Assembly: GCA_945866125.1 (NCBI GenBank)
Contig: CAMBFZ010000012.1
Location: forward strand, 42,013-106,012
Direction of reading: 5' to 3'
Source: Bordetella parapertussis
Lineage (GTDB): Bacteria > Pseudomonadota > Gammaproteobacteria > Burkholderiales > Burkholderiaceae_D
Length of the DNA stretch: 64,000 bases
Shown here: positions 9,197 to 18,456 of the stretch, piece by piece
Numbering within the stretch: position 1 is the first letter of the stretch
Layout of the letters: each line of letters starts with the position of its first letter
Position numbers and translations under genes: made by a program
Notes under the pieces: generated by a model
Seen by the model: the letters and a program-made list of their open reading frames with translations, nothing else
The model's database searches: none
What the model was told of the DNA's origin: nothing

Positions 9197-10480
9197 ATGT
9201 CTAATAACGATTCCCTGTTTGCCCGTGCCCAACTCACCACCCCCGGCGGCGTCAACTCGCCCGTGCGGGCATTTCGCTCCGTTGGCGGCACGCCCCGCTT
9301 TATCAGTCGCGCACGCGGCCCGCATTTCTGGGACGCTGATGGCAAACGCTATATCGATTACATCGGCTCTTGGGGGCCGGCGATTGTCGGCCATACACAT
9401 CCGGATGTTGTCAAAGCAGTGCAAGACGCTGCGGAGAATGGCTTGAGTTTTGGTGCGCCGACTGAAGGCGAAATTTTGATGGCCGAAGAAATCTGCAAAC
9501 TTGTGCCATCAATTGAGCAAGTGCGATTGGTCTCGTCGGGCACCGAAGCAGCGATGAGTGCGCTGCGACTGGCGCGCGGCGCAACAGGACGCGACACGGT
9601 CATTAAATTTGAGGGTTGCTATCACGGCCATGCAGATTCCTTGCTGGTGAAAGCGGGCAGCGGTTTGCTGACTTTTGGCAATCCGACGTCGTCAGGCGTG
9701 CCGGCCGATTTTGCCAAGCACACGATGGTGCTGGACTATAACGATTGCCAACAACTCGAAGATGTTTTCGGCAATCTCGGCGCAAGCATTGCCTGCGTGA
9801 TCGTCGAACCGGTTGCCGGCAATATGAATCTGCTGCGTGCGACGCCCGAATTTTTACACACCATGCGTCGCCTGTGCAGCCAGCACGGCGCGCTGTTGTT
9901 GTTCGATGAGGTCATGTCAGGCTTTCGCGTTGCACTGGGTGGCGCGCAGTCACTTTATGGCGTGGTGCCAGATATGACGGTGCTGGGCAAAGTTATCGGC
10001 GGCGGCTTGCCGGTAGCCGCCTTTGGTGGTCGCGCTGACTTGATGAAACATCTCGCTCCCTTGGGGGGCGTGTATCAGGCTGGTACGCTCTCCGGTAATC
10101 CGGTGGCTGTTGCCGCTGGCATGGCAACGCTAAAAATTATTCAGCAACCCGGTTTTTATGAAGCACTGAGCACACAAACCAAAAAACTAACCGATGGTTT
10201 GACGAAGCTGGCTGGCGAGGCTGGGGTGACATTTTGTGCGGACGCCATTGGCGGCATGTTTGGTCTGTATTTTACCGATGCGGTACCAGGCAATTATGCG
10301 CAGATGATGCAATGTGATAAAGAACGTTTCAATCGGTTTTTCCACGCGATGCTCGACGCTGGGGTGTATCTGGCACCATCGGCATTCGAAGCGGGTTTCG
10401 TCTCGGCGCAGCATGACGATGCGGTGATTGCCGAGACGATGGTGTGTGCCAAGCAGGCGTTTGAACAACTGGCGCGCTAA
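9197..10480 (+). CDS. hemL: Glutamate-1-semialdehyde 2,1-aminomutase
   Basis: 427 aa, a PLP enzyme that converts glutamate-1-semialdehyde to 5-aminolevulinate in the C5 route of tetrapyrrole synthesis. Family signatures run throughout: SPVRAFRSVGGTPRF at the N-terminus, SSGTEAAMSALRLARG, GCYHGHADSLLVKAGSG, LLFDEVMSGFRV, and the PLP lysine in TVLGKVIGGGLPVAAFGG. Length matches the family (about 425-430 aa). ATG 9197 is preferred over upstream starts because the second MSNN aligns with the usual N-terminus. Possibly co-transcribed with the ThiD-like gene 54 bp upstream. Confidence 0.96.
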   Translation: MSNNDSLFARAQLTTPGGVNSPVRAFRSVGGTPRFISRARGPHFWDADGKRYIDYIGSWGPAIVGHTHPDVVKAVQDAAENGLSFGAPTEGEILMAEEICKLVPSIEQVRLVSSGTEAAMSALRLARGATGRDTVIKFEGCYHGHADSLLVKAGSGLLTFGNPTSSGVPADFAKHTMVLDYNDCQQLEDVFGNLGASIACVIVEPVAGNMNLLRATPEFLHTMRRLCSQHGALLLFDEVMSGFRVALGGAQSLYGVVPDMTVLGKVIGGGLPVAAFGGRADLMKHLAPLGGVYQAGTLSGNPVAVAAGMATLKIIQQPGFYEALSTQTKKLTDGLTKLAGEAGVTFCADAIGGMFGLYFTDAVPGNYAQMMQCDKERFNRFFHAMLDAGVYLAPSAFEAGFVSAQHDDAVIAETMVCAKQAFEQLAR

Positions 10481-10512
10481 ATACTCACCTAATGTAAATA
10501 GTTAACAATCGT

Positions 10513-10538
10513 GTGAAGCTTGCGCCGGCAAGCTTCAC
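10513..10538. terminator. Hairpin between convergent hemL and corA
   Basis: An 11-bp perfect stem, gtgaagcttgc / gcaagcttcac, with a gccg loop. It overlaps the corA stop codon and lies 33 bp after hemL. There is no strong T-run on either side, so it is only a probable bidirectional terminator. Confidence 0.5.
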
Positions 10539-11500
10539 TTCAACCAGCCACGCCGGCGGAAATACCAAAACGGCGTAATCGCACTCGCCACCATCAAGAC
10601 CAGCGCAAACGGATAACCCCAATCCCAATTCAGCTCGGGAAAAAGCCGGAAGTTCATGCCATAAATGCTGGCAATCAGTGTCGGCGGCAAAAACGCCACC
10701 GAGGCTACTGAGAATATCTTGATGATCTTGTTCTGGTTGATGTTAATGAAACCCACCGTGGCATCCATCAAGAAGTTAATTTTGTCGAACAAGAAAGCAG
10801 TATGACCATCGAGCGATTCGATATCGCGCAGGATCTGGCGCGCATCATCAAACTGCTCGGCATTGAGTAAACGACCCCGCATTAAGAAACTCACCGCACG
10901 ACGCGTATCCATCATGTTGCGACGGATCCGGCCGTTCAAGTCTTCCTCGCGGGCCATCGCATTGAGCGAGGCCGCCGCATCTTGGTCACTGATATCTTTT
11001 TGCAGCACGCTGCGACTGACTTCTTCGAGATTTTGATAGATGCCCTCAAGCGCATCGGCCGAGTATTCAACATCGGTTGCATACAAATCCAACAGCACGT
11101 CTTTAAAATCACCAATCGAACCGGGCCGCGAACGCGCCCGCATGCGCACCAGCCGAAACACGGGCAAGTCGTCGTTGTGCATCGAAAACAGCATGTTCTT
11201 AGCCAAGATGAAGGCCACCGTGACGACACGCGATGCATCGTCTTCTTCTTCGAGCAGAAAGTCCGAGCGCAGATGCAAGTCGCCGCTATCGGCTTCGTAA
11301 TAACGCGCCGATGCCTCGATGTCCTTGACCTCGTCCTCATCGGGCAAGGTCACGCCATAGATACTGCGTACCCAGTCGCGCTCGGCATCGGTGGGATCGG
11401 TCAGGTCGACCCAAATCGGCTCGGCGCGCGCGAGATCGTCCCGAGTCTCGATGTTGACCTGGCTAAGCCGGCCGTTCTGCAGCACAAATACATTAATCAA
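10535..11500 (-). CDS. corA: CorA family magnesium/cobalt transporter
   Basis: 321 aa from a TTG start at 11500 that has GGAGAG six bases upstream; a longer open frame to 11590 lacks homology. CorA is a pentameric inner-membrane Mg2+ channel. The N-terminal cytoplasmic alpha/beta domain is followed by long helices (residues ~130-250) and two C-terminal spans. The first span ends in the diagnostic YGMNF motif of the pore entrance, followed by FPELNWDWGYP and a basic tail. About 200 nt of structured leader separates the likely promoter from the gene. Confidence 0.94.
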   Translation of the reverse strand: MINVFVLQNGRLSQVNIETRDDLARAEPIWVDLTDPTDAERDWVRSIYGVTLPDEDEVKDIEASARYYEADSGDLHLRSDFLLEEEDDASRVVTVAFILAKNMLFSMHNDDLPVFRLVRMRARSRPGSIGDFKDVLLDLYATDVEYSADALEGIYQNLEEVSRSVLQKDISDQDAAASLNAMAREEDLNGRIRRNMMDTRRAVSFLMRGRLLNAEQFDDARQILRDIESLDGHTAFLFDKINFLMDATVGFININQNKIIKIFSVASVAFLPPTLIASIYGMNFRLFPELNWDWGYPFALVLMVASAITPFWYFRRRGWLK

Positions 11501-11787
11501 AAGGCTCTCCTGGCCGCAACGCGTGCGGCATGGACTGCGGCTTACTGCCAGCAGTCTGCAAATTGTCAGGGAACGCGGCTGTGAGGCCATTCGCGCCCGC
11601 TCACCATCGTTGGCGAGAGGCGCTCTGAAACAGAGAGAGGAGCGCTATCTCACCGGACGCCGTCAGAAGACGGTTGGTGACGTGATAAGGGACTACCCAA
11701 GTGGGGTCTCCGGTTATAAAAACAGCGCAAGTGTACTTTCATAGGCCTGATGAGGCAAGCACTGCGCCAGATACGACCCGTTGCGGC
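11501..11787 (-). promoter_or_regulatory. corA leader with nested hairpins and likely promoter
   Basis: No gene is credible in these 287 bp. A -10-like TATAAC on the minus strand sits at 11713-11718, giving a leader of about 200 nt before corA. Within it are a nested hairpin at 11650-11680 (TCACC...GGTGA outside, CCGTC-AGAA-GACGG inside) and another at 11620-11645 (GCGCTC / GAGCGC, which can alternatively form CTCTG-AAA-CAGAG). I do not recognise it as the M-box or another named Mg2+ riboswitch; a metal-responsive leader is an inference from the downstream gene. Confidence 0.4.
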
Positions 11788-12477
11788 TCATGGCAAATCA
11801 GCACTGTTCATTCGCTGCACGATCAGGCCGGTTCGCCGCCCCAGATAATTGGAATCCAAATGCCGGCCAAAATAACGCGGGTTGGGCAGCATGACAGCCA
11901 AGCGCGCCGCCTCCTGCGGGCCAAGCTTGGCTGCCGGCACACCAAAGTAGCGCTGCGACGCAGCCTCGGCACCAAAGACGCCGCTACCCCACTCGACGAC
12001 ATTGAGATAAATTTCAAAGATGCGGCGCTTGTCCATGATTGCCTCAAGCATGAAGGTAATCAGCATCTCTTCGGCCTTGCGCAGGTAGCTGCGTTCACCG
12101 GATAAAAAAAGATTTTTGGCGAGCTGCTGGGTAATGGTCGAGCCGCCTGAGACCACCTTGCCCTTTTTGGCGTTCTTGGTATAAGCCTTTTGTAGCGCAT
12201 CCCAATCGACACCCTCGTGCTCGGCAAAATTGGCATCCTCCGAAGCGATGATGGCGCGCTTGAGATTATTGGAGATGCGGTCATACGGCACCCATTTGTG
12301 CTGCAGCTGGACGTTGGGATTTTTTTCCTGCAGCTTTGCCAATTGGGCGCGCATGAACGCCGTCGAAGGTGGATTGTGGTCAACCCACCAGCAGATCTGA
12401 ATGAAATACCAGACTTGCAGCAGCGCCACGAGTGCTATCGGCACACCAATCAACCAGATCAGGATTACGCGTTTCAT
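11788..12477 (-). CDS. mtgA: Monofunctional biosynthetic peptidoglycan transglycosylase
   Basis: 229 aa, glycosyltransferase family 51, which polymerises lipid II into glycan strands at the inner membrane. One N-terminal anchor (VILIWLIGVPIALVALLQVW) precedes the GT51 motifs in order: ASEDANFAEHEGVDW with the catalytic Glu, then GGSTITQQLAKNLFLS, then KRRIFEIYLNVVEWG. No transpeptidase domain follows, which separates it from class A penicillin-binding proteins. The ATG overlaps the aroE stop by 4 bp, so it is the last gene of the mpl-to-mtgA run. Confidence 0.95.
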   Translation of the reverse strand: MKRVILIWLIGVPIALVALLQVWYFIQICWWVDHNPPSTAFMRAQLAKLQEKNPNVQLQHKWVPYDRISNNLKRAIIASEDANFAEHEGVDWDALQKAYTKNAKKGKVVSGGSTITQQLAKNLFLSGERSYLRKAEEMLITFMLEAIMDKRRIFEIYLNVVEWGSGVFGAEAASQRYFGVPAAKLGPQEAARLAVMLPNPRYFGRHLDSNYLGRRTGLIVQRMNSADLP

Positions 12478-13310
12478 GTTGAGCCGGCGAGCTGTGCCCG
12501 TAGCAAGGCATACACCGGCGCGGTGTCAGGTCGCGCGCCACGCCAGACAAAAAATGATTCGGCTGCCTGTTCAACCAGCATGCCCAAACCATCGCGCACG
12601 CGAGCGCCGTGTTGCGCCGCCCATTGCATAAAAACGGTTGGTGTCGCTGCATACATCATGTCGTAAACAAAGACCTGCGGCCCGAACAAGGTCGCCGGTA
12701 CTGCCGGTAAATCTGCCGAGAGGCTCGCCGAGGTCGCATTGATGATCGCATCAAACTGCCCCGACAAATCATCGAAGGCAGCGGCCTTGAGTACGGGAGC
12801 GGCAGCGGGAAAACTTTGCACCAGCTCTTGGGCGCGCGCGAAGGTGCGGTTTGCTACCACGAGCTGTTGCGGCCGCTCGGCCAACAGCGGCATCACCACG
12901 CCACGCGCTGCGCCACCCGCACCCAGCAACAGGATGCGCCGACCTTCCAGCACGACGCCCGCATTGTGGACAATATCGCGCACCAAACCGACACCATCGG
13001 TGTTATCGCCCACGATGCGACCATCATCAAAACTAAGTGTGTTGACCGCGCCCGCGGCCTGTGCTCGCGGCGTTAATTGTGTTGCCAGCGCAAAGGCTTC
13101 CAGCTTGAAGGGCACGGTGACGTTGGCACCGCGTCCACCAGACTGCATGAAATGCTGCACACACGCGGCAAAATCATCCAGTGGCGCAGCCAGACGTTCA
13201 TAAGCAATCGATTCGCCAGTCTGAGCAGCAAACTGAGCGTGAATAGCGGGCGATTTGCTGTGCGAAACCGGATTACCGATGACCACATACTGATCGGGCC
13301 TGGCTGTCAT
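12474..13310 (-). CDS. aroE: Shikimate dehydrogenase
   Basis: 278 aa, NADP-dependent reduction of 3-dehydroshikimate to shikimate. Motifs: GNPVSHSKSPAIHAQFA at the shikimate site, GGRGANVTVPFK with the catalytic Lys, NTDGVGLVRD, LLLGAGGAARGV for nucleotide binding, VANRTFARAQEL (NADP-type Arg), and NATSASL. Length is standard. It overlaps both neighbours by 4 bp (tonB upstream, mtgA downstream), which indicates translational coupling. Confidence 0.96.
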   Translation of the reverse strand: MTARPDQYVVIGNPVSHSKSPAIHAQFAAQTGESIAYERLAAPLDDFAACVQHFMQSGGRGANVTVPFKLEAFALATQLTPRAQAAGAVNTLSFDDGRIVGDNTDGVGLVRDIVHNAGVVLEGRRILLLGAGGAARGVVMPLLAERPQQLVVANRTFARAQELVQSFPAAAPVLKAAAFDDLSGQFDAIINATSASLSADLPAVPATLFGPQVFVYDMMYAATPTVFMQWAAQHGARVRDGLGMLVEQAAESFFVWRGARPDTAPVYALLRAQLAGST

Positions 13311-14197
13311 TGCGCACTTCCGTCAAGACGGGTCGCGAGGATATCGTCGCGCGTAAAAGCAAAGCGGGTAATGATTTCCCACACGCGGTCTTTGCCGCCG
13401 GCCTGCAGCATGGCAGGTAAGCGTCCAAAAGGTGCCGCGCGCTGCACGATGCCCAGCGCCGCTCTGTCAAGCGCTGCATTGCCGGAACTACGTTCAATAC
13501 GCGGCCCGCCTTCTTTCAGATACAGCGAGCCATCCTGAAATATGGGGATATACATCACCAGTTCACCATACATTTTTTTGCCCTGCGATTGAGGAAAATA
13601 CTGCGTACCCGTTTGCTCGATACGCTTTTGCAGCGCAGTGTAATACATTGCATACGCAACACCTCGCGTGCTGGGGGTGATTTGAGTTTTAAGTGGGCGC
13701 TTGTTGTAATCCTCGATGCGTTGCGCGATTTCGGCTTCGCGTCGTGCCAACGCCAGACTTTCCTGCTGCGCCGCTGAGGCGCTCATTGCGTGGGGCACGG
13801 GTTGCGCGGGCTGCTCTGTCTGCTGCGGGACATGCTGCGTGCTGTCGCTGGCCATCTGCGCCAGCACGCGACGCTGTTGCTGCTCGAGTTCTTCAATCCT
13901 TTGACGCTGCGTTTTTAGCGCATCACCATCGACAACATTGTTTGAATTCGGCAGCGGCGAAGTGGCCCGGCCAGCGTCGGCATTACCACCGCCATCAAGA
14001 TTGGCCTGCGCCAGTGCCTCCGCTTTGAGCGGCACTTTATCGTCGCTGGCGTTGACGAGAATGATATCGAGGCCCGCCTCCAATGGCTTTAAGCGCGCAC
14101 TATCGGGCGGCGCAAAATGCAGCGACAACAATACAAGATGAAACAGCAGCGAGACCGCGACCGCCATGGACAACAAGCGATGTTGCGCTGCCAGCAT
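13307..14197 (-). CDS. TonB-like energy transducer protein
   Basis: 296 aa. One N-terminal membrane anchor (residues ~10-28) is followed by a Gln/Ala-rich, partly coiled-coil region (KTQRQRIEELEQQQRRVLA) and a C-terminal TonB-type domain (YTALQKRIEQTGTQYFPQ ... GELVMYIPIFQDGSLY ... AALDRAALGIVQRAAPF). The usual Pro-Lys/Pro-Glu rod is missing, so it may not serve TonB-dependent receptors; the domain is also found in TolA-like envelope proteins. No ExbB/ExbD lies nearby. Transcribed between the RNase (5 bp gap) and aroE (4 bp overlap). Confidence 0.85.
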   Translation of the reverse strand: MLAAQHRLLSMAVAVSLLFHLVLLSLHFAPPDSARLKPLEAGLDIILVNASDDKVPLKAEALAQANLDGGGNADAGRATSPLPNSNNVVDGDALKTQRQRIEELEQQQRRVLAQMASDSTQHVPQQTEQPAQPVPHAMSASAAQQESLALARREAEIAQRIEDYNKRPLKTQITPSTRGVAYAMYYTALQKRIEQTGTQYFPQSQGKKMYGELVMYIPIFQDGSLYLKEGGPRIERSSGNAALDRAALGIVQRAAPFGRLPAMLQAGGKDRVWEIITRFAFTRDDILATRLDGSAQ

Positions 14198-14202
14198 CGT
14201 CT

Positions 14203-16263
14203 CTATTCGGCACTTACGGCGGGTGGATCGACGGGCTTCGCTTCGGTCGTTGCTTCGGTCGTTGCTTCGGTCGTTGCTTCGGTCGTTGCTTCGATTGTTA
14301 CTTCCGTTGTCGCTTCCGCTTCTTCAACGGCAAGCTCATCTTCCTCAACCTCAGACGGCAACACCTCCAACGCGACGACTTCCAGCACGCGCGCCTGCAC
14401 AGACAAGTCAACTTCATCCCAATGCAAAAGTTCAAGCTTGACTTGTGTGCCACGTGCCAGCGGCTGCAGTCCAGGCATCTGAATCACTAACGGAATCTCG
14501 ACCAAACGCAGCACTTCATCCTTCAGCACAACCGCATCGACAGTACGCTGCGCAGCCTGCGTCAACCAGCGCAGGCACCAGTAACGCTCCATGGTATTTT
14601 GAAAATCGTTATAGGCGGCGTAGGCTCCATCAAAGGCCGAGACAATGGCAAACAAATCGGCGTCGTTGGGCTTGAATGGTGCTACAAGCGGTGCCGTTAT
14701 GCCGTGACTGACACAAGCCAGAATCTGCCATTGATTCACTAAATCGGTATAACGACGCAGCGGCGACGTGCTCCACGCGTATTGATCCACGCCCAAGCCC
14801 TGATGCGGTGCGGCATGTGTCTGCATGCGTACCTGCATGCGCGCCGCCCAGCCGTTGCCGGCACCTTGCGAGCGGTAGATGCCGGGGACGCCATGCTCGT
14901 GCATCAGCTTGCCCCAGCTACTATTAGCAAAGATCATCAACTCGGCAACGATTTTGTCGAGAGGCGCGCCACGCTTGCGTCGCGTAATGGTGACGATGTC
15001 ATCTTCGACATAAAAATTGAAATCAACCCGATTCGCCTGCTCGGGCTTGAGGCCAAAACTCTCGCGCTTGACCATGCGCCCCTGCTCCAGCACCTGGGCC
15101 CATTGCCACAACTGGGCAATATCTTCTTTGTGCGGATAGTCACCGCTTCCGGCAGCGAGACTCTCGAGCGTGACGAGTTCATCGAGATCGTTGTGACGCA
15201 GGTTGGCAGCAATCGGGACCGCTTCGGCCACGGTATCGGTCGACAGTACCGACCAGTCGCTGGTGTCGAGCGTGACATACAACGAGAGCGCGGCGCGCGC
15301 GGCACCGGCGGCCAGTGTGAAGCGTTCGACGAGCGCATCCGGCAGCATGGTAATTTTGTCGCCGGGCATATACACGGTGCTCATGCGCGCACGCGCTAAC
15401 GCATCAATGGCGTCGTCGCGCGCGATACCGAGCGCCGGCGCCGCAATATGAATACCAACCCGCAGCTTGCCCTCGCCAAGCGACTGCACCGAGAACGCAT
15501 CATCAATCTCGGTGGTGGTGACATCGTCAATCGAGAAGGCCTGGACCGATGCGACCGGCAGCTGCGGTGCGACCGGCAGCGGGACCGCCGGAAAGCCGAT
15601 ACCTCTGGGGAATTGCTCAAGCAAAAAACGCGAGAAATGCAGTTGTCGCGCGTCAGGGATGCCACCAACTTCCAGCATCAGCCTTTGCGGTGAAGTTTGC
15701 AGTGCGCTACAAGCGGCATCCAAGGCTTTGTATTCGATTGAATTTTTGTCCGGCTTGAACAGTAGCGGCAGCACCAGCGGCGCCATTGCCGGCGGCAAGC
15801 GCCCGGCCTTCAGTTCCTCGACATAAGACGCCTGCACCAGCGCCTGCTGTTTTTTCTTTTCCATGCCAGCCAACGCTGCCTGCAGCGTAGCTTCGGGTGC
15901 CGCCTTGTAGCGTCCTTTACCTTTTTTGTAGAAATAAATAGGTGAGCTGGCAAGCTTTAAAAGCAAGCCGGCGGCTTCCTGCGGCTGGGGGGCATGCCCA
16001 AAATATTCGGCACTAAGCTCAGCAAAACCAAACTCGTCGGTACCGGCAACTTCCCATAAAAATGCGGTGTCCATGTCTTCTGCCAACGCATGCGCCTGCG
16101 CCAACAACTCGGCTGGCGACGGACTGGAAAATTGCAGCAGCACGTCACGCGCGCGCACCTTGGTGCGCTTGCCTGTGGGCGTTTCAACCTGGTAGGCCTC
16201 GCCCTGCTGGGAGAGCACGGCGCCAACTTTAAAGTCGCCCGACTCTTCAAAAAATAAATTCAT
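14203..16263 (-). CDS. RNB-domain 3'-5' exoribonuclease (RNase II/R family)
   Basis: 686 aa. An RNB catalytic core is clear: the active-site segment with DDVTTTEIDDAFSV, then GIHIAAPALGIARDDAIDALA, MLPDALVERFTLAAGAARAALS, FANSSWGKLMHEHGVPGIYR and SPLRRYTDLVNQWQ. The N-terminal cold-shock-like part is short and unlike E. coli RNase R, fitting the Burkholderiales branch usually called RNase II or VacB. The tail after residue ~650 is acidic and made of T-T-E-A repeats from a 12-bp tandem array. ATG 16263. Fifth gene from the 3' end logic of the mpl run: tonB follows after 5 bp. Confidence 0.9.
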   Translation of the reverse strand: MNLFFEESGDFKVGAVLSQQGEAYQVETPTGKRTKVRARDVLLQFSSPSPAELLAQAHALAEDMDTAFLWEVAGTDEFGFAELSAEYFGHAPQPQEAAGLLLKLASSPIYFYKKGKGRYKAAPEATLQAALAGMEKKKQQALVQASYVEELKAGRLPPAMAPLVLPLLFKPDKNSIEYKALDAACSALQTSPQRLMLEVGGIPDARQLHFSRFLLEQFPRGIGFPAVPLPVAPQLPVASVQAFSIDDVTTTEIDDAFSVQSLGEGKLRVGIHIAAPALGIARDDAIDALARARMSTVYMPGDKITMLPDALVERFTLAAGAARAALSLYVTLDTSDWSVLSTDTVAEAVPIAANLRHNDLDELVTLESLAAGSGDYPHKEDIAQLWQWAQVLEQGRMVKRESFGLKPEQANRVDFNFYVEDDIVTITRRKRGAPLDKIVAELMIFANSSWGKLMHEHGVPGIYRSQGAGNGWAARMQVRMQTHAAPHQGLGVDQYAWSTSPLRRYTDLVNQWQILACVSHGITAPLVAPFKPNDADLFAIVSAFDGAYAAYNDFQNTMERYWCLRWLTQAAQRTVDAVVLKDEVLRLVEIPLVIQMPGLQPLARGTQVKLELLHWDEVDLSVQARVLEVVALEVLPSEVEEDELAVEEAEATTEVTIEATTEATTEATTEATTEAKPVDPPAVSAE
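14240..14311. repeat. 12-bp in-frame tandem repeat in the RNase C-terminal tail
   Basis: gcttcggtcgtt occurs four times exactly (14240-14287), followed by gcttcgattgtt and acttccgttgtc. On the coding strand each unit gives A/V-T-T/I-E residues near the C-terminus. Confidence 0.95.
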
Positions 16264-16316
16264 TAATCAGTCTACTTGCACAAAATGCTGCGATATTAGA
16301 GGAAGTGACGACGACA

Positions 16317-16883
16317 TTAAATTTCGCAAAACTCAATGACTTCATCGATATATTTATCAAAATCGGATAGCCCATGATCACTGCCTTCGATCACACGCTG
16401 GCGCGCACCAGCATAGTGTGCCGTCATGTCACGCCAATCGAGCACTTCGTCACCGGTTGCTGCCAGCAGCAGGTAGCGCTGCGGCTGAGTGATCTGCGAA
16501 ACGGCGATGGCGGCGAGTTCGTCGATATAGGCGGCTTCGAACGTGAAGGCTTCATCTGAATGCCAGGCCGTGGTCGGGCCAATATGGCGTTCGAGATCAC
16601 GCGCCGGGGTGATCGCCGGATTAAGCAGCACGGCGCGGCAACCAGTCTGCTCGGCTAAGGCGGTCGCGTAATAGCCACCCAGCGAAGAACCAATCACCGC
16701 GAGCTGCGCCGGATCGACTCCGGCCACCAGTGTTTGTGCAAGTTGCATTGCCGAGCGCGGTGAAGCGGGCAATTGCGGACACAGAAATTGCGCGCCCTTG
16801 CCCAACGCAAGCTGGTGCGCGCGCAGCATGCGCGCCTTGAATGACTGCGGAGACGAACGAAAACCATGCAAGTACAAAATCAT
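16317..16883 (-). CDS. YqiA-family esterase (alpha/beta hydrolase)
   Basis: 188 aa from ATG 16883 (MILYLHGFRSSPQSFK), 7 bp after the mpl stop; a longer open frame overlaps mpl and is not used. The nucleophile elbow is IGSSLGGYYATALAEQ with the catalytic Ser, and the late DHGLSDF segment holds the likely catalytic His. E. coli YqiA hydrolyses small acyl esters; the physiological substrate is unknown. The gene lies between mpl and the RNase and is probably co-transcribed. Confidence 0.88.
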   Translation of the reverse strand: MILYLHGFRSSPQSFKARMLRAHQLALGKGAQFLCPQLPASPRSAMQLAQTLVAGVDPAQLAVIGSSLGGYYATALAEQTGCRAVLLNPAITPARDLERHIGPTTAWHSDEAFTFEAAYIDELAAIAVSQITQPQRYLLLAATGDEVLDWRDMTAHYAGARQRVIEGSDHGLSDFDKYIDEVIEFCEI

Positions 16884-16890
16884 GCGGGGA

Positions 16891-18285
16891 TTATCCGGGC
16901 GTAGCGGCTTGCACCGCGTCGAGCAATTTCTGATGCACCCCGCCGAAGCCGCCATTGCTCATCACCAGTACGGTGTCGCCGGGACGGGCAGCACCAGCTA
17001 CCGCCTCCACTAATGCGGGCAACGCATCAAACACCCGCGCTTTGGCACCCAAGGGCGCCAGTGCACCGGCCAGATCCCAACCCAGCGCATCTTTGCCTTC
17101 GCCTTTTGCACCGAAACCAAATACCAGGTCAGCTTCGCTCAGGCTGGCCGCAAGCGCAGCTTTCATGGTGCCGAGCTTCATGGTGTTAGAGCGCGGTTCG
17201 AGCACGGCCAGAATGCGCCCGCCACCGACCTTACGGCGCAGGCCTGCAACGGTGGTGGCAATCGCGGTCGGGTGGTGGGCAAAGTCATCAATCACGGTCA
17301 CGCCATTGGCGACACCACGGGTTTCCATGCGGCGCTTGACGTTCTCAAAACGTGCCAACGATTCGATCGCCTGCGCCGGCGGTACACCCGTGTGCCGTGC
17401 TGCGGCAATAGCCGCCACCGCATTGAGACGATTGTGCTCGCCGGACAAAGACCACTGCACCGCGCCTTGGCGCTTACCGTTGAAAAATACCTCAAAACTG
17501 CCATCGTCATGATCGACCATGGACCAGCCGTCGGCAGCATCGTCACCCCCAAAGAATTCGGTCTCGCTCCAGCAGCCACGCGCGAGCACACGTTTCAGCG
17601 TGTCCTCGCGACCATTGACGATCAGTCGCCCGATCGTCGGTACGGTGCGCACCAGATGATGAAACTGGGTTTCAATCGCTGCGAGGTCAGGAAAAATATC
17701 GGCATGATCGTATTCGAGATTATTCAGAATGACGGTGCGCGGCCGGTAGTGAACGAACTTGCTACGCTTGTCAAAAAAGGCGGTGTCGTACTCATCGGCC
17801 TCGATTACAAAAAAAGGCGCCTCGGCGCCATCGCCGCCCAAGCGTGCAGAAATACCAAAATTCATCGGCACGCCGCCAATCAAAAAGCCGGGCTTGTAGC
17901 CAGCATCCTCGAGTATCCAGGCCAGCATGGACGCAGTCGTGGTCTTGCCATGGGTACCGGCCACCGCAAGCACCCACTTGTGCTGCAGGATGTGCTCGCC
18001 TATCCATTGCGGACCAGACACATAGGGCAGGCCGCGATTGAGGATGGTTTCCATCAGCGGATTGCCCCGTGAGACGACATTGCCGACCACGAACAGATCC
18101 GGCTGCAGGCTCAGCTGGTGCAGACCGAAGCCTTCAATAAGCTCAATGCCTTGCGCACGCAACTGGGTGCTCATCGGGGGATAAACATTGGCGTCACAGC
18201 CGGTGACTTTGTGACCGGCTTCTTTTGCCAGTACAGCAAGGCCACCCATGAAGGTGCCGCAGATGCCAAGTATGTGGATATGCAT
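16891..18285 (-). CDS. mpl: UDP-MurNAc:L-Ala-gamma-D-Glu-meso-DAP ligase
   Basis: 464 aa, Mur ligase family. Mpl reattaches recycled murein tripeptide to UDP-MurNAc, bypassing MurC/D/E. The N-terminus MHIHILGICGTFMGGLA is the Mpl hallmark. The ATP loop AVAGTHGKTTTASMLAWILE, VIEADEYDTAFFDKRSKF, NLEYDHADIF, HNRLNAVAAIAAA and DDFAHHPTAI follow in the usual order. Note that ampD, which releases the same peptide, is also in this window (31786-32403). First gene of the mpl-yqiA-RNase-tonB-aroE-mtgA run; the divergent promoter region is 18286-18456. Confidence 0.96.
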   Translation of the reverse strand: MHIHILGICGTFMGGLAVLAKEAGHKVTGCDANVYPPMSTQLRAQGIELIEGFGLHQLSLQPDLFVVGNVVSRGNPLMETILNRGLPYVSGPQWIGEHILQHKWVLAVAGTHGKTTTASMLAWILEDAGYKPGFLIGGVPMNFGISARLGGDGAEAPFFVIEADEYDTAFFDKRSKFVHYRPRTVILNNLEYDHADIFPDLAAIETQFHHLVRTVPTIGRLIVNGREDTLKRVLARGCWSETEFFGGDDAADGWSMVDHDDGSFEVFFNGKRQGAVQWSLSGEHNRLNAVAAIAAARHTGVPPAQAIESLARFENVKRRMETRGVANGVTVIDDFAHHPTAIATTVAGLRRKVGGGRILAVLEPRSNTMKLGTMKAALAASLSEADLVFGFGAKGEGKDALGWDLAGALAPLGAKARVFDALPALVEAVAGAARPGDTVLVMSNGGFGGVHQKLLDAVQAATPG

Positions 18286-18456
18286 TGTAAAATCAGGGTT
18301 TGCAATCCTGTGGATTCTACCCGACCCGCGCCTGCGGCAAACGCCGATTGCTCAGGTGTTTTGCAATAAGAAAGAAATTGGTGGGCCAATTTGATGGCCT
18401 AATGTCAGCTTTTCCAGCCCTTCCGCGCCAACAGGCGCATCGCACCGCTTCCAACG

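Noticed and set aside
18375..18392. aaattgg/ccaattt 7-bp dyad between mpl and the orphan gene
   Set aside because: Too short to separate from chance without conservation data.
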